64,000 bases of DNA from JADKIH01 sp031367345 (GTDB lineage Bacteria > Bacteroidota > Bacteroidia > AKYH767-A > 2013-40CM-41-45). The notes under the pieces were generated by a model. The model saw only the letters and a program-made list of their open reading frames with translations, was not told the origin of the DNA and made no database searches. Positions 17,688 to 25,904 of this stretch are shown in pieces (position 1 is the stretch's first letter; each line of letters opens with the position of its first letter). Position numbers and translations under genes: made by a program. The stretch lies in NCBI GenBank assembly GCA_031367345.1, contig JANLPR010000025.1:1-64000 (forward strand). Reading direction: 5' to 3'.

Positions 17688-18611
17688 TTACCTTTTGGCG
17701 GCTAATAAATAGATAACTGCCATTCGAATGGCGACACCATTTTCAACCTGATCGAGAATGATCGATTGAGGGGAATCGGCAACTTCACTTGTAATTTCGA
17801 CACCTCGATTGATTGGTCCGGGATGAAGTATTAAAATCTCTTTTTGAAGCGACTTCAATATTTCCATTGTAAGGCCATATTGCATTACATATTCTCTTAG
17901 AGTCGGAAAATAGCGTGTATCCTGACGTTCCAATTGAATTCGAAGCATATTGGCAGCATCACACCAATTGAGGGCTTTTAAGAGGTCGGTTTCGACTTTA
18001 ACACCTAAAGAGCCGATGTGTTTAGGAATAAGCGAAGCCGGTCCGCAAACCATTACCTCCACTCCTAGTTTCTTAAGGCAAAAAATATTGGAGAGCGCAA
18101 CACGCGAATGGAGGATATCGCCAACAATAACAACTTTTTTTCCAGATAACTCTCCTAATCGTTCGCGGAGTGAAAATGCATCGAGTAATGCTTGCGTAGG
18201 ATGTTCGTGAGCGCCATCGCCGGCGTTAATGATCGTAGCTTTGACGTGCTTGGATAGGAAGAGTGCAGCTCCGGCATTGGGGTGTCGCATAACTACCATA
18301 TCCGTTTTCATGGCCAGAATATTATTGACAGTATCGATAAGCGTTTCACCTTTGCTTACCGAAGAGGAAGAAGCAGAGAAATTGATTACATCGGCCGACA
18401 ATCTTTTTTCTGCAAGTTCGAACGAGAGACGAGTTCGAGTACTGTTTTCAAAAAAAAGATTAGCAATCGTTACATCTCGTAAAGAAGGAACTTTTTTTAT
18501 TGGGCGATTAATAACTTCTTTAAAATTTTCGGCTGTAGAAAAAATCAAATCAATATCAGCACGATCGAGTTCTTTAATACCGATTAAGTGATTCGTACTG
18601 AGCGTTGACAT
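17688..18611 (-). CDS. pyrB: Aspartate carbamoyltransferase catalytic subunit
   Basis: Second step of pyrimidine synthesis: carbamoyl phosphate plus aspartate to carbamoyl aspartate. 307 residues, normal for PyrB. The carbamoyl-phosphate loop is FFENSTRTRLSFELA near residue 54; SVSKGETLIDT carries the Ser-Lys loop reaching the neighbouring active site; HEHPTQALLDAF near 136 and LHPGPINRGVEI near 263 complete the site. pyrR lies 24 bases upstream on the same strand. No regulatory PyrI subunit is seen. Confidence 0.97.
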   Translation of the reverse strand: MSTLSTNHLIGIKELDRADIDLIFSTAENFKEVINRPIKKVPSLRDVTIANLFFENSTRTRLSFELAEKRLSADVINFSASSSSVSKGETLIDTVNNILAMKTDMVVMRHPNAGAALFLSKHVKATIINAGDGAHEHPTQALLDAFSLRERLGELSGKKVVIVGDILHSRVALSNIFCLKKLGVEVMVCGPASLIPKHIGSLGVKVETDLLKALNWCDAANMLRIQLERQDTRYFPTLREYVMQYGLTMEILKSLQKEILILHPGPINRGVEITSEVADSPQSIILDQVENGVAIRMAVIYLLAAKR

Positions 18612-18635
18612 AAGGATCCGATTATGATTGTTTAA

Positions 18636-19166
18636 TTATATAAGCCAAACGGCATCTTCACCGTCAATATCTTTCCACTGAACGATTACTTTTTCACTCG
18701 CAATAGTATCCACTTGAATGCCGGTATAGTCGGGAGATATTGGAAGGTGACGACTGTAACGACGATCGATCAACGTAAGTAGTTCTATTTTCTCTGGCCG
18801 ACCGAGATCCAACAAGGCATCCATTCCTGCACGAATAGTTCTTCCGGTAAAGAGCACATCGTCGATTAGAATGATTTTTTTATTTTCCACTTCGAAATTG
18901 ATTCGCGTGGCGCTGGGAGAATTAATTTCTCGTTTCCTAAAATCGTCGCGATAAAAGGTAATGTCGAGAAAACCTAAGTGGACCGATTTTGTTTTTAAAA
19001 TCTGGGAGAGGTGAGCATGAATGCGTTCGGCAACAAAAATACCACGAGGCTGAAGGCCAATTAAAGCTGAATTAGAAAAATCGTCATGGTTTTCGATAAG
19101 CTGATAACAAAGTCGGCGAATCGAAATATCGAAATTCTCGCTACTTAATAGGAGTCTTTTTTGCAT
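18636..19166 (-). CDS. pyrR: Pyrimidine regulator PyrR / uracil phosphoribosyltransferase
   Basis: About 176 residues with the phosphoribosyltransferase fold. The PRPP-binding motif IILIDDVLFTGRTIRAGMDA is near residue 93, and IGLQPRGIFVAERIH is the upstream flexible-loop region. In Gram-positive bacteria PyrR binds pyr leader RNA; many relatives elsewhere have mainly uracil phosphoribosyltransferase activity, and RNA control is not shown here. No attenuator hairpin is evident before pyrB, which follows after 24 bases. The ATG at 19166 is preferred over a TTG four codons upstream. Confidence 0.95.
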   Translation of the reverse strand: MQKRLLLSSENFDISIRRLCYQLIENHDDFSNSALIGLQPRGIFVAERIHAHLSQILKTKSVHLGFLDITFYRDDFRKREINSPSATRINFEVENKKIILIDDVLFTGRTIRAGMDALLDLGRPEKIELLTLIDRRYSRHLPISPDYTGIQVDTIASEKVIVQWKDIDGEDAVWLI

Positions 19167-19240
19167 TTCGAAGGGCAAGATAGGAAGAAAATAGCTATAA
19201 CGTTTGTTTTTTAGGGCAGTTCGATAAAAAACTATTCGAA

Positions 19241-19705
19241 TTAGATTAATTTAAATTGTTTCAAATGATGAAGTGCATGTTTATGTAAGAGTTGACACCA
19301 ATCATCGAAATTCAATTTGCCGAAAAAGGGATTCATTTGTGTTTCTTTTGGATGAAGATTATAGTATTTTTCCAAATCATTGACCTCCGCAATATATTGA
19401 TCGAGGGCATCATTAAAGTTGGGATAATGAACTTCTAGCGGTTCATCGTTCATAAGCGCATTCTTAGTATTCGGTTTAAATTCTTTTTCGCTCTGTAGAA
19501 ATGCAAACATGGCAGGAACCTTTTCTTGTGGAGTAAGAAGTTCGAGTTTTAATTTTCCGTTGGCATTTTTAATAGCCTCCGTCATGTGTTCCACCATTTG
19601 ATGAATAGTCATTTTCCCCCACTCCCCTTTTGCAGTTGGGTTGGCCTTCTTTACAAGACGCGGAAATGTATATTTAATAAAATCAAACTTTTCTTCAGTT
19701 GTCAT
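19241..19705 (-). CDS. DUF1569-like (DinB-fold) small protein
   Basis: About 154 residues, mainly helical. The pattern TAKGEWGKMTIHQMVEHMTE near the N-terminus and WCQLLHKHALHHLKQFKLI at the end, with histidines that could bind metal, is typical of DUF1569/DinB-type four-helix bundles. Members are uncharacterised; some DinB relatives are metal-dependent thiol transferases. The ATG at 19705 is chosen because the 22 residues before it are a Phe-rich run from A/T tracts. Family placement is likely, function unknown. Confidence 0.7.
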   Translation of the reverse strand: MTTEEKFDFIKYTFPRLVKKANPTAKGEWGKMTIHQMVEHMTEAIKNANGKLKLELLTPQEKVPAMFAFLQSEKEFKPNTKNALMNDEPLEVHYPNFNDALDQYIAEVNDLEKYYNLHPKETQMNPFFGKLNFDDWCQLLHKHALHHLKQFKLI

Positions 19706-19797
19706 ACGATGGATTTGTGTTATCAAGATGCGAAAAAAAAATGAAAAAAAAAAATGAAAAATCACTTTCAACTAGAGTGATATCAGAGATCAAAAAA

Positions 19798-19826
19798 AAC
19801 GGACCTAACTTTCGAAAGGCCCGTTT
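19798..19826 (-). terminator. Intrinsic terminator of rpsA
   Basis: AACGGACCT (19798-19806) pairs with AGGCCCGTT (19817-19825) with one mismatch. On the minus strand it is followed by eight T; there are also five T on the plus side. It lies 27 bases beyond the rpsA stop. Confidence 0.75.
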
Positions 19827-19852
19827 TTGAAATATGATTAGTACTAAAAAAA

Positions 19853-21691
19853 TTACTCAGCGCTATCGCTTTTCTTTTTTTCAGCTGCTTCCATTTCATT
19901 CTTAAGATTGCTAAGAACGCTAAGATCACCCAAAGTAGTTTTCTCAACACTTTCTTTTACTTTCTTAACAGCTTTAACGCTTTCTTCGCGATCGGCAGAT
20001 TTAGAATTGTTTTCAGCGATTCTTACACCAGCAGTAGCTTCTTCGTGAATACGGCTATGAGAAACAACGATCTTACGTTGATCTTTGCTGAATTCAATTA
20101 CTTTGAAGTCTGCCTTATCATCGCCTTTCAACATTTTGCCATCTTCTTTCACCATGTGTTTAGATGGAGCAAAAGCTTCCACACCATAAGAAAGAGCAAC
20201 CGATGCACCTTTTTCGCCCATCTTCAGAACAGTACCTTCGTGAATAGAATCAATCGTGAAGATCGATTCGAAAACATCCCAAGGGTTCTCTTCTAATTGC
20301 TTGTGTCCTAAACTTAATCGACGGTTTTCCGGATCAACTTCTAAAACAACCACATCCATCTTCTCTCCTACTTTCGTAAATTCAGACGGGTGTTTTATTT
20401 TTTTACTCCAAGAAAGATCAGAGATATGTACAAGACCATCGATACCTTCTTCCAATTCAACAAACACTCCGAAGTTTTGGAAATTTTTAACCGTAGCCGT
20501 GTGCTTAGACCCAACAGGATATTTAGTAGCAACATCAATCCAAGGATCAGCTTTTAATTGCTTTAATCCAAGAGACATTTTACGCTCTTCGCGATCTAAA
20601 GTTAAAACAACAGCTTCAATTTCGTCACTTACTTTTAGGAATTCATGAGGAGAACGAAGATGTTGAGACCAAGACATTTCAGAAACGTGGATCAAGCCTT
20701 CAACACCCGGAGCAATCTCAACGAAAGCACCATAATCGGCAATAACAACCACTTTACCTTTTACTTTATCACCAACAGCTAATTTCTCATCAAGTTGAGT
20801 CCAAGGATGCGGAGTAAGCTGTTTTAATCCAAGAGCGATACGTTTTTTCTCGTCATCGAAATCAAGGATAACCACGTTAACCTTTTCATCCAATTTAAGA
20901 ACTTCTTCAGGATGAGAAATACGTCCCCAAGAAATATCAGTAATGTGAAGAAGACCATCAACACCACCAAGATCCATGAACACACCGTAAGAAGTAATAT
21001 TCTTCACAGTACCTTCAAGCACTTGACCTTTTTCCAACTTCTTCATGATCTCCGCTTTTTGTTGCTCAAGTTCTTCTTCGATCAACACTTTATGCGATAC
21101 AACAACGTTCTTAAATTCATTGTTGATTTTAACAACTTTAAACTCCATTGTTTTACCAACGAATTGATCGTAGTCGCGAATTGGTTTCACATCAATTTGC
21201 GAACCCGGTAAGAAAGCTTCGATACCGAATACATCAACGATAAGACCACCTTTCGTACGACACTTCACAAAGCCTTGAATTACTTCATCACCTTCTAAAG
21301 CGGCATTCACACGATCCCACGATTTAAGAGCACGTGCTTTTTTATGAGATAATATTAATTGGCCGTTTTTGTCTTCTTGAGTTTCAACATAAACTTCAAC
21401 TTTATCACCAATCTTAAGATCAGGAATATGACGAAATTCCGTCAGTGCTACTAAACCATCCGATTTGTAGCCAATGTTAATCAGAACATCTTTAGGGGAA
21501 ATAGAAACAACGCTTCCATCAACAATATCATGTTCAACCACCGAACTCAGTGTTTGATCATACTGTTCTTCCATTTTAATACGCTCATCGTCTGAGTAAT
21601 CATTCCAACCTTTTTTATTTCCGGTAGATTCCCAATTGAATGGTTCCGGAGTATAAGTTGGTGTCGGACTTGTAATTTCTTCTGTAATCAT
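19853..21691 (-). CDS. rpsA: 30S ribosomal protein S1
   Basis: 612 residues with several tandem S1 RNA-binding domains from about residue 55 to 535. Repeated elements such as GTVKNITSYGVFMDLGGVDG, VEGLIHVSEMSW and FVELEEGIDGLVHISDLSW are the hallmark. A ~50-residue acidic N-terminal extension and a charged Lys/Glu C-terminal tail are seen. S1 helps mRNA bind the 30S subunit; in a phylum whose genes mostly lack Shine-Dalgarno sites its role is expected to be large. A candidate -7 box TAGATTTG lies 52 bases upstream. Confidence 0.97.
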   Translation of the reverse strand: MITEEITSPTPTYTPEPFNWESTGNKKGWNDYSDDERIKMEEQYDQTLSSVVEHDIVDGSVVSISPKDVLINIGYKSDGLVALTEFRHIPDLKIGDKVEVYVETQEDKNGQLILSHKKARALKSWDRVNAALEGDEVIQGFVKCRTKGGLIVDVFGIEAFLPGSQIDVKPIRDYDQFVGKTMEFKVVKINNEFKNVVVSHKVLIEEELEQQKAEIMKKLEKGQVLEGTVKNITSYGVFMDLGGVDGLLHITDISWGRISHPEEVLKLDEKVNVVILDFDDEKKRIALGLKQLTPHPWTQLDEKLAVGDKVKGKVVVIADYGAFVEIAPGVEGLIHVSEMSWSQHLRSPHEFLKVSDEIEAVVLTLDREERKMSLGLKQLKADPWIDVATKYPVGSKHTATVKNFQNFGVFVELEEGIDGLVHISDLSWSKKIKHPSEFTKVGEKMDVVVLEVDPENRRLSLGHKQLEENPWDVFESIFTIDSIHEGTVLKMGEKGASVALSYGVEAFAPSKHMVKEDGKMLKGDDKADFKVIEFSKDQRKIVVSHSRIHEEATAGVRIAENNSKSADREESVKAVKKVKESVEKTTLGDLSVLSNLKNEMEAAEKKKSDSAE

Positions 21692-21742
21692 TTAAATTGT
21701 AATGTTATATAGGTTTGATTTCGGTTCTAACTTAAGGGGCTG

Positions 21743-21750
21743 CAAATCTA
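21743..21750 (-). promoter_or_regulatory. Candidate -7 element of rpsA (TAGATTTG)
   Basis: Read on the minus strand this is TAGATTTG, fitting TAnnTTTG, 52 bases before the rpsA start. No TTTG at the -33 distance is evident. Confidence 0.45.
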
Positions 21751-21899
21751 TTAATTATATTCCAATCATAAAAGCATGAAGCAGAATCTTTTTAACCAAA
21801 GAGCAGGGCCAATTTGAGGAGGAAAATTGAATGGTAGTAATGAAAAATAAAGATCGTTGAGTATTACTGTAAGATACTGAAAATAAATTATTTGCGAAT

Positions 21900-22456
21900 A
21901 ATAAAAGGCTTTCAATTCTTCACTCAGAACCTATATTACTCGACAACATATTATTAATAACGAATTCAAGGTCGGCAATACAGGCTATGATTACGGTATT
22001 TACTTAGTGGATTGCACCGGTTATGAACTTTAGCAAAATCAATTTAACAATTTCAACTCCGACTAGTAACTCACAGGATTATAGCTTACTTTTCGTGCAC
22101 AAATTCAAACACGAATCTAATTTACAATAATTATTTTAAGTCATTTGATGGAACTGCTGCGCTTTGTAAAGGGTCCCAGAATATAGGCTTCAATTCAGAC
22201 TTCAATCAACTCGAAATACGTGCCGGATTACTAAAAGATGAATCTTATTTTTATTCATTTACAAGTGAAGAAAGAATAATTTCACTGATAAAATATCCAT
22301 TCAAATCTCCGACTTCCTTGGAAGAACCATTCTGAAGAAGGAACTGGAATCAAATATCGTTGATGCTCATGCTATACCAAATGGCACATATAGCATTTCG
22401 TTTTATTCAAATAATGAATTTCTCAATTCAATGAGATTGATAATTCTTCATCAATA
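21900..22456 (+). pseudogene. Degraded T9SS cargo gene
   Basis: Coding traces occur in shifting frames. One frame gives NNEFKVGNTGYDYGIYLVD then a stop; the next gives KINLTISTPTSNSQDYSLLF; a third runs from SNTNLIYNNYFKSF to SLIKYPF. From 22291 a different frame encodes an intact type A sorting tail ending FYSNNEFLNSMRLIILHQ and a stop at 22456. At least three frame changes are needed to join the parts. The tail is almost identical to that of the next gene, while the body is not obviously related. The strip 21692-21900 shows only the rpsA promoter candidate and nothing else. Confidence 0.7.
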
Positions 22457-22599
22457 ATTAAAAATATACAGGAGCTTTGAAATTTCAAAGCTCCTGTTTT
22501 CTTCTATGAAAAAAATAATTTTTATTCTATTCTTTTTAATTTCGTTAAATGCCGATGCACAAATTCACAGGGATGCTGTTTGGTGTTTTGGCGACAGTG
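22291..22599 (+). repeat. 309-base direct repeat, left copy
   Basis: Nearly identical to 23845-24153 (about seven substitutions by eye), at a constant offset of 1554 bases with no gaps. It spans the sorting-tail coding end of the pseudogene, the terminator hairpin and the first ~31 codons of the next gene. Confidence 0.93.
22468..22501 (+). terminator. Strong hairpin terminator, left copy
   Basis: ACAGGAGCTTTGAAATTTCAAAGCTCCTGT (22468-22497) is a perfect palindrome in two 15-base arms, followed by TTTTC. It ends only eight bases before the next ATG at 22506. Confidence 0.85.
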
Positions 22600-23984
22600 C
22601 ATTAATTGATTTTAATCAAACGCCACCAAGATTGGATTATTGCGCCATAAGAAGCAGAGGCTCTGCTTGCTCAATAGCTGATAGTACAGGGGCTTTGTTA
22701 TTTTATACTCAAACAGACTACATCCCACTATGGCTAAGTGGTTATTTGAAACTTGGTATTGTCTGGAATAAAAATAATCAAATCATGGAAAATGGTGATT
22801 CATTGATTGGTGATGGTTGGTATAAAGAAATGATAATTATTCCTGTACCAAACAATCCATATCAATATTATCTTTTCCATACAGATGTAACAATATATCG
22901 TAAAATTTATTTCTCAATCGTAGATTTAAGTTATAACAATGGTCTTGGAAAAGTGATTCAAAGGAATGTAGAAATGGACACTTTAAATGGCAACTCAGTA
23001 ACTGATGGCATAACCGCTATTAAACATGGTAATGGGCGAGATTGGTGGTTGATTTTTCGCACCTATGATGCTACAGGAAGTCACATTAATTCATTTTACA
23101 AATTTCTCATTACACCATCCGGAATTTCAAACTCAATTATTCAAAATATTGGCCATCCAACTAGTGCAGGTATTTTAAATTTAACTTTCAATCAAAAAGG
23201 AAACCAATTGGTACTTATAGATGCACTTGGTCTAATTGAGCTTTATGATTTTGATCGTTGTTCAGGGATGTTGAGTAATTTAAAAACCATTCATTCTGAA
23301 ACATCCATTCTCGCTGACAATTTTTGGGCAGCAGAATTTTCTCCCAACGACTCGCTTTTATATGTCACTACCAGCCAGCCAACTATTTCTTTCCTCTATC
23401 AATTTAATTTATTTGCTTCTTCTATTCCAAATGCTAAAATAACAATTTCAACAGATTCTTTTCCTCCCTACTCAGGAACATTGAAACTTGCTGCAGATGG
23501 TAAAATCTATCGTGCAAATGCATTTGCCAATGGAGGATCTCTTTTCCCCTATTCCGACACTACCTACAATCAGTACAATATGAATTTGAGTGTCATCAAT
23601 CATCCGAATGTACTTGGTTTGGGGTGCGACTTCCAACCTTACAGTTTTTATTTGGGTGGGCGTCGAACCTATTGGGGCCTACCCAATAATCCAAATTATG
23701 ATATGCCGGCACTTGGTGGTTCGATCTGTGATACCTTAGGACTACCGAATGGTATTGTTGAGAATGAAAATCACACAGTTGAATTTTACCCTAACCCCAC
23801 ATCTGACAAATTTGAAATACTTTCTGAAAATAATTTCTCCGGCAAATTATCCATTCAAATCTCCGACTTTCTTGGAAGAACTATTCTGAAGAAAGAACTG
23901 GAATCAAATATCGTTGATGTTCATGCTATACCAAATGGCACATATAGCATTTCGTTTTATTCAAATAATGAATTTCTCAATTAA
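22506..23984 (+). CDS. Secreted beta-propeller-like protein with truncated T9SS type A tail
   Basis: 492 residues. Signal peptide MKKIIFILFFLISLNADAQ, then a body of repeated beta-strand blocks (KGNQLVLIDALGLIELYDFD, FWAAEFSPNDSLLYVTTSQP, LKLAADGKIYRANAF) like the WD40/PD40-type secreted proteins common in Bacteroidota. The C-terminus has a type A sorting domain (VEFYPNPTSDKFEILSENN, ISDFLGRTILKK, IPNGTYSISFYS) but stops at NEFLN. The related tail at 22291-22456 reads on through a serine codon (TCA) for nine more residues, SMRLIILHQ; here that codon is TAA, so the last strand is lost. The ATG lies eight bases after a strong terminator, so its transcription source is unclear. Confidence 0.82.
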   Translation: MKKIIFILFFLISLNADAQIHRDAVWCFGDSALIDFNQTPPRLDYCAIRSRGSACSIADSTGALLFYTQTDYIPLWLSGYLKLGIVWNKNNQIMENGDSLIGDGWYKEMIIIPVPNNPYQYYLFHTDVTIYRKIYFSIVDLSYNNGLGKVIQRNVEMDTLNGNSVTDGITAIKHGNGRDWWLIFRTYDATGSHINSFYKFLITPSGISNSIIQNIGHPTSAGILNLTFNQKGNQLVLIDALGLIELYDFDRCSGMLSNLKTIHSETSILADNFWAAEFSPNDSLLYVTTSQPTISFLYQFNLFASSIPNAKITISTDSFPPYSGTLKLAADGKIYRANAFANGGSLFPYSDTTYNQYNMNLSVINHPNVLGLGCDFQPYSFYLGGRRTYWGLPNNPNYDMPALGGSICDTLGLPNGIVENENHTVEFYPNPTSDKFEILSENNFSGKLSIQISDFLGRTILKKELESNIVDVHAIPNGTYSISFYSNNEFLN

Positions 23985-24021
23985 ATGAGATTGATAATTC
24001 TTCATCAATAATTAAAAATAT

Positions 24022-24055
24022 ACAGGAGCTTTGAAATTTCAAAGCTCCTGTTTTC
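24022..24055 (+). terminator. Strong hairpin terminator, right copy
   Basis: Same 30-base perfect palindrome as at 22468, at 24022-24051, followed by TTTTC. It terminates the intact cargo gene. Confidence 0.87.
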
Positions 24056-24059
24056 TTCT

Positions 24060-24153
24060 ATGAAAAAAATAATTTTTATTCTATTCTTTTTAATTTCGTT
24101 AAATGCCTATGCACAAATTCACAGGGATGCTGTTTGGTGTTTTGGCGACAGTG
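24060..24153 (+). pseudogene. 5' remnant of a further cargo gene copy
   Basis: Encodes MKKIIFILFFLISLNAYAQ and a dozen more residues, identical to the start of the 22506 gene except for Asp-to-Tyr in the signal peptide. Similarity stops at 24153 and the frame then runs into the 3' end of ispH on the other strand. No body and no sorting tail remain. Confidence 0.8.
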
Positions 24154-24197
24154 AAATGAAACACGCTTTTCTACCTATTCATCTACTTTGCGAAATA

Positions 24198-25085
24198 TCA
24201 GTTAAACGATTTCGCTTCTATTGCACGGGCCACTTGCTCCATTAACCACATAGGCGTAGAAGTTGCTCCGCAAACACCAACACTTTCTACATTTTTGAAC
24301 CAAGAGATTTCAAGTTCCTCGTCGCTGGAAATAAAATAGGTAGTTGGATTAACGGCTTTACAAACTTCGTAAAGTGCTTTGCCATTGCTGCTTTTTTTGC
24401 CGCTTACAAAAACGATGACATCAAAATCGGCTGAGAATTTCTTTAGCTGTGGTTCGCGATTAGATACTTGGCGGCAAATGGTATCGTTAGAAACCATATA
24501 TTCTTGTGCAATTTCGCTTTGAACGGCTTTCTCCGAACGTTCTTCGATGAGTGTTTTCATCTTCAAAAAACCGGTACTCGATTTGGTGGTTTGCGAGAAA
24601 AAATTAATCTGTTTAGAGTAATCAATTAAATCTAAATCTTCTTCCGATCGAACGATGATGGCATTCCCTCCTGTTTGTCCTACCAAGCCATTGACTTCTG
24701 CATGTCCTATTTCGCCATAGATCACAATTTGTCCTTCGTTTGCAAAAACTTTTTCATAACTGGTACGAACACGATTCTGAAGTTTTAAAACTACAGGGCA
24801 AGAAGCATCAATCAATTCGATATTATTTTCCAATGCAATTTGGTAGGTCTCCGGAGGTTCTCCATGAGCACGGATCAACACTTTGCAGTCGTGTAAGTTT
24901 CTTAAATCGTCGTGTTCAATCACTTTTAGCCCTTTGGCTTTTAGGCGATCTACTTCCATATTATTGTGGACAATATCGCCCAAACAATACAGTTCGCCTG
25001 ATTCTTCTAATTCTTCTTCTGCTTTTTGGATTGCATAAACAACACCAAAGCAGAACCCTGAAAATTGATCGATTGTAACTCTCAT
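24198..25085 (-). CDS. ispH: 4-hydroxy-3-methylbut-2-enyl diphosphate reductase
   Basis: Last step of the MEP isoprenoid pathway: reduces HMBPP to IPP and DMAPP with a [4Fe-4S] cluster. 295 residues. The three cluster cysteines are Cys12 (GFCFGV), Cys96 (DASCPVV) and Cys204 (NDTICRQVSNRE), close to the E. coli positions 12, 96 and 197. Conserved histidines are seen in IVHN, RAHGEPP and GEIGHAEV. A TACTTTTG element nine bases before the start suggests a very short or absent leader. cmk lies upstream on the same strand with a 46-base gap. Confidence 0.97.
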   Translation of the reverse strand: MRVTIDQFSGFCFGVVYAIQKAEEELEESGELYCLGDIVHNNMEVDRLKAKGLKVIEHDDLRNLHDCKVLIRAHGEPPETYQIALENNIELIDASCPVVLKLQNRVRTSYEKVFANEGQIVIYGEIGHAEVNGLVGQTGGNAIIVRSEEDLDLIDYSKQINFFSQTTKSSTGFLKMKTLIEERSEKAVQSEIAQEYMVSNDTICRQVSNREPQLKKFSADFDVIVFVSGKKSSNGKALYEVCKAVNPTTYFISSDEELEISWFKNVESVGVCGATSTPMWLMEQVARAIEAKSFN

Positions 25086-25093
25086 TTACCTGA

Positions 25094-25101
25094 CAAAAGT
25101 A
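25094..25101 (-). promoter_or_regulatory. Candidate -7 element of ispH (TACTTTTG)
   Basis: On the minus strand this reads TACTTTTG, matching TAnnTTTG. It ends nine bases before the ispH ATG, so the message would have almost no leader. A matching -33 TTTG is not seen. Confidence 0.4.
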
Positions 25102-25131
25102 CTAAAAAACGGTTCTGAATGGGTAAAAAAA

Positions 25132-25848
25132 TCATCCAACTATTTCATGAATAAGATTCATGGCAAAATCGAGCTGTTGTTGTTCTGAAATGGACGAATT
25201 ATCGAGTATAATAGCATCATCGGCCTTCCTAAGTGGGCTTTCAGAACGATGAGTATCGGTATAGTCACGTTCTTCTATGTTTCTAATTACTTCGTCCATC
25301 GTTACCATAAATCCTTTTTGAGAAAATTCATCGAAGCGTCTTTTGGCTCTTGTTTCATTTTTTGCAGTCATAAAAATTTTCAATTCTGCATGAGGAAAAA
25401 CTTGAGTACCTATATCACGACCATCCATTACGATACCTTTTATTTTACCATAACTTTGCTGAAGAGCCACCATTCTATGTCTGATAGCAGGAATAGCACT
25501 TACCGGGCTCACCCAATCGGAAACTTTTAAATCACGAATTTTTTTCTCAACATTTATTTCATTCAGATACACTTCCGATGACCCTGTTTCCGGGTTAAGA
25601 TGGAAAGAAATGTGAATATGATCGAGCATTTTCTCCAACTGATCTTCCGTCATTGAGGCAAGGTCATCAAGCGACAAACCATGTTGTTGGACAAAAAGCG
25701 TTACAGCACGATACATGGCCCCGGAATCGATGTAGCGATAGCCCATTTTCTTGGCTATAGCCTTAGCCATAGTGCTTTTACCACAAGAGGAATAACCATC
25801 TATTGCAATAATTATTTTCCCTGCTTTAGGTCCTGGGGAAAGATTCAT
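25132..25848 (-). CDS. cmk: Cytidylate kinase
   Basis: Phosphorylates CMP and dCMP with ATP in pyrimidine salvage. About 238 residues. The P-loop is in IAIDGYSSCGKSTMAKAIAK near residue 13, followed by the substrate-side YIDSGAMYRAVTLF. VVMDGRDIGTQVFPHAELKI near 155 and RDYTDTHRSESPLRKADDAI near 200 are the CMP-binding and lid regions. The ATG at 25848 is preferred to a GTG ten codons upstream. Confidence 0.96.
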   Translation of the reverse strand: MNLSPGPKAGKIIIAIDGYSSCGKSTMAKAIAKKMGYRYIDSGAMYRAVTLFVQQHGLSLDDLASMTEDQLEKMLDHIHISFHLNPETGSSEVYLNEINVEKKIRDLKVSDWVSPVSAIPAIRHRMVALQQSYGKIKGIVMDGRDIGTQVFPHAELKIFMTAKNETRAKRRFDEFSQKGFMVTMDEVIRNIEERDYTDTHRSESPLRKADDAIILDNSSISEQQQLDFAMNLIHEIVG

Positions 25849-25904
25849 AGTTCCGGGTTTCTTTATCGAAATAATCACATGACAAAGAAATGAAAAAAAG
25901 GCGA

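Larger units (their letters stand above)
23845..24153 (+). repeat. 309-base direct repeat, right copy
   Basis: Second copy of 22291-22599. It contains the end of the intact cargo gene, the same palindromic terminator and the start of a further copy of the gene. Identity breaks at 24153, just after GGCGACAGTG. Confidence 0.93.

Noticed and set aside
18229..18591. Plus-strand open frame of 120 codons over pyrB
   Set aside because: Antisense to pyrB, which has all its active-site motifs.
18612..18635. PyrR-controlled attenuator before pyrB
   Set aside because: Only 24 bases separate pyrR and pyrB and no terminator/antiterminator pair is visible.
22291..24153. Insertion sequence or composite transposon bounded by the 309-base repeats
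   Set aside because: The repeats are parts of cargo genes with a terminator; no transposase, inverted ends or target duplication is seen.
24060..24245. A separate 61-residue secreted protein
   Set aside because: Only the first 94 bases match the cargo gene start; the rest is antisense to ispH, so it is a remnant and not a gene.
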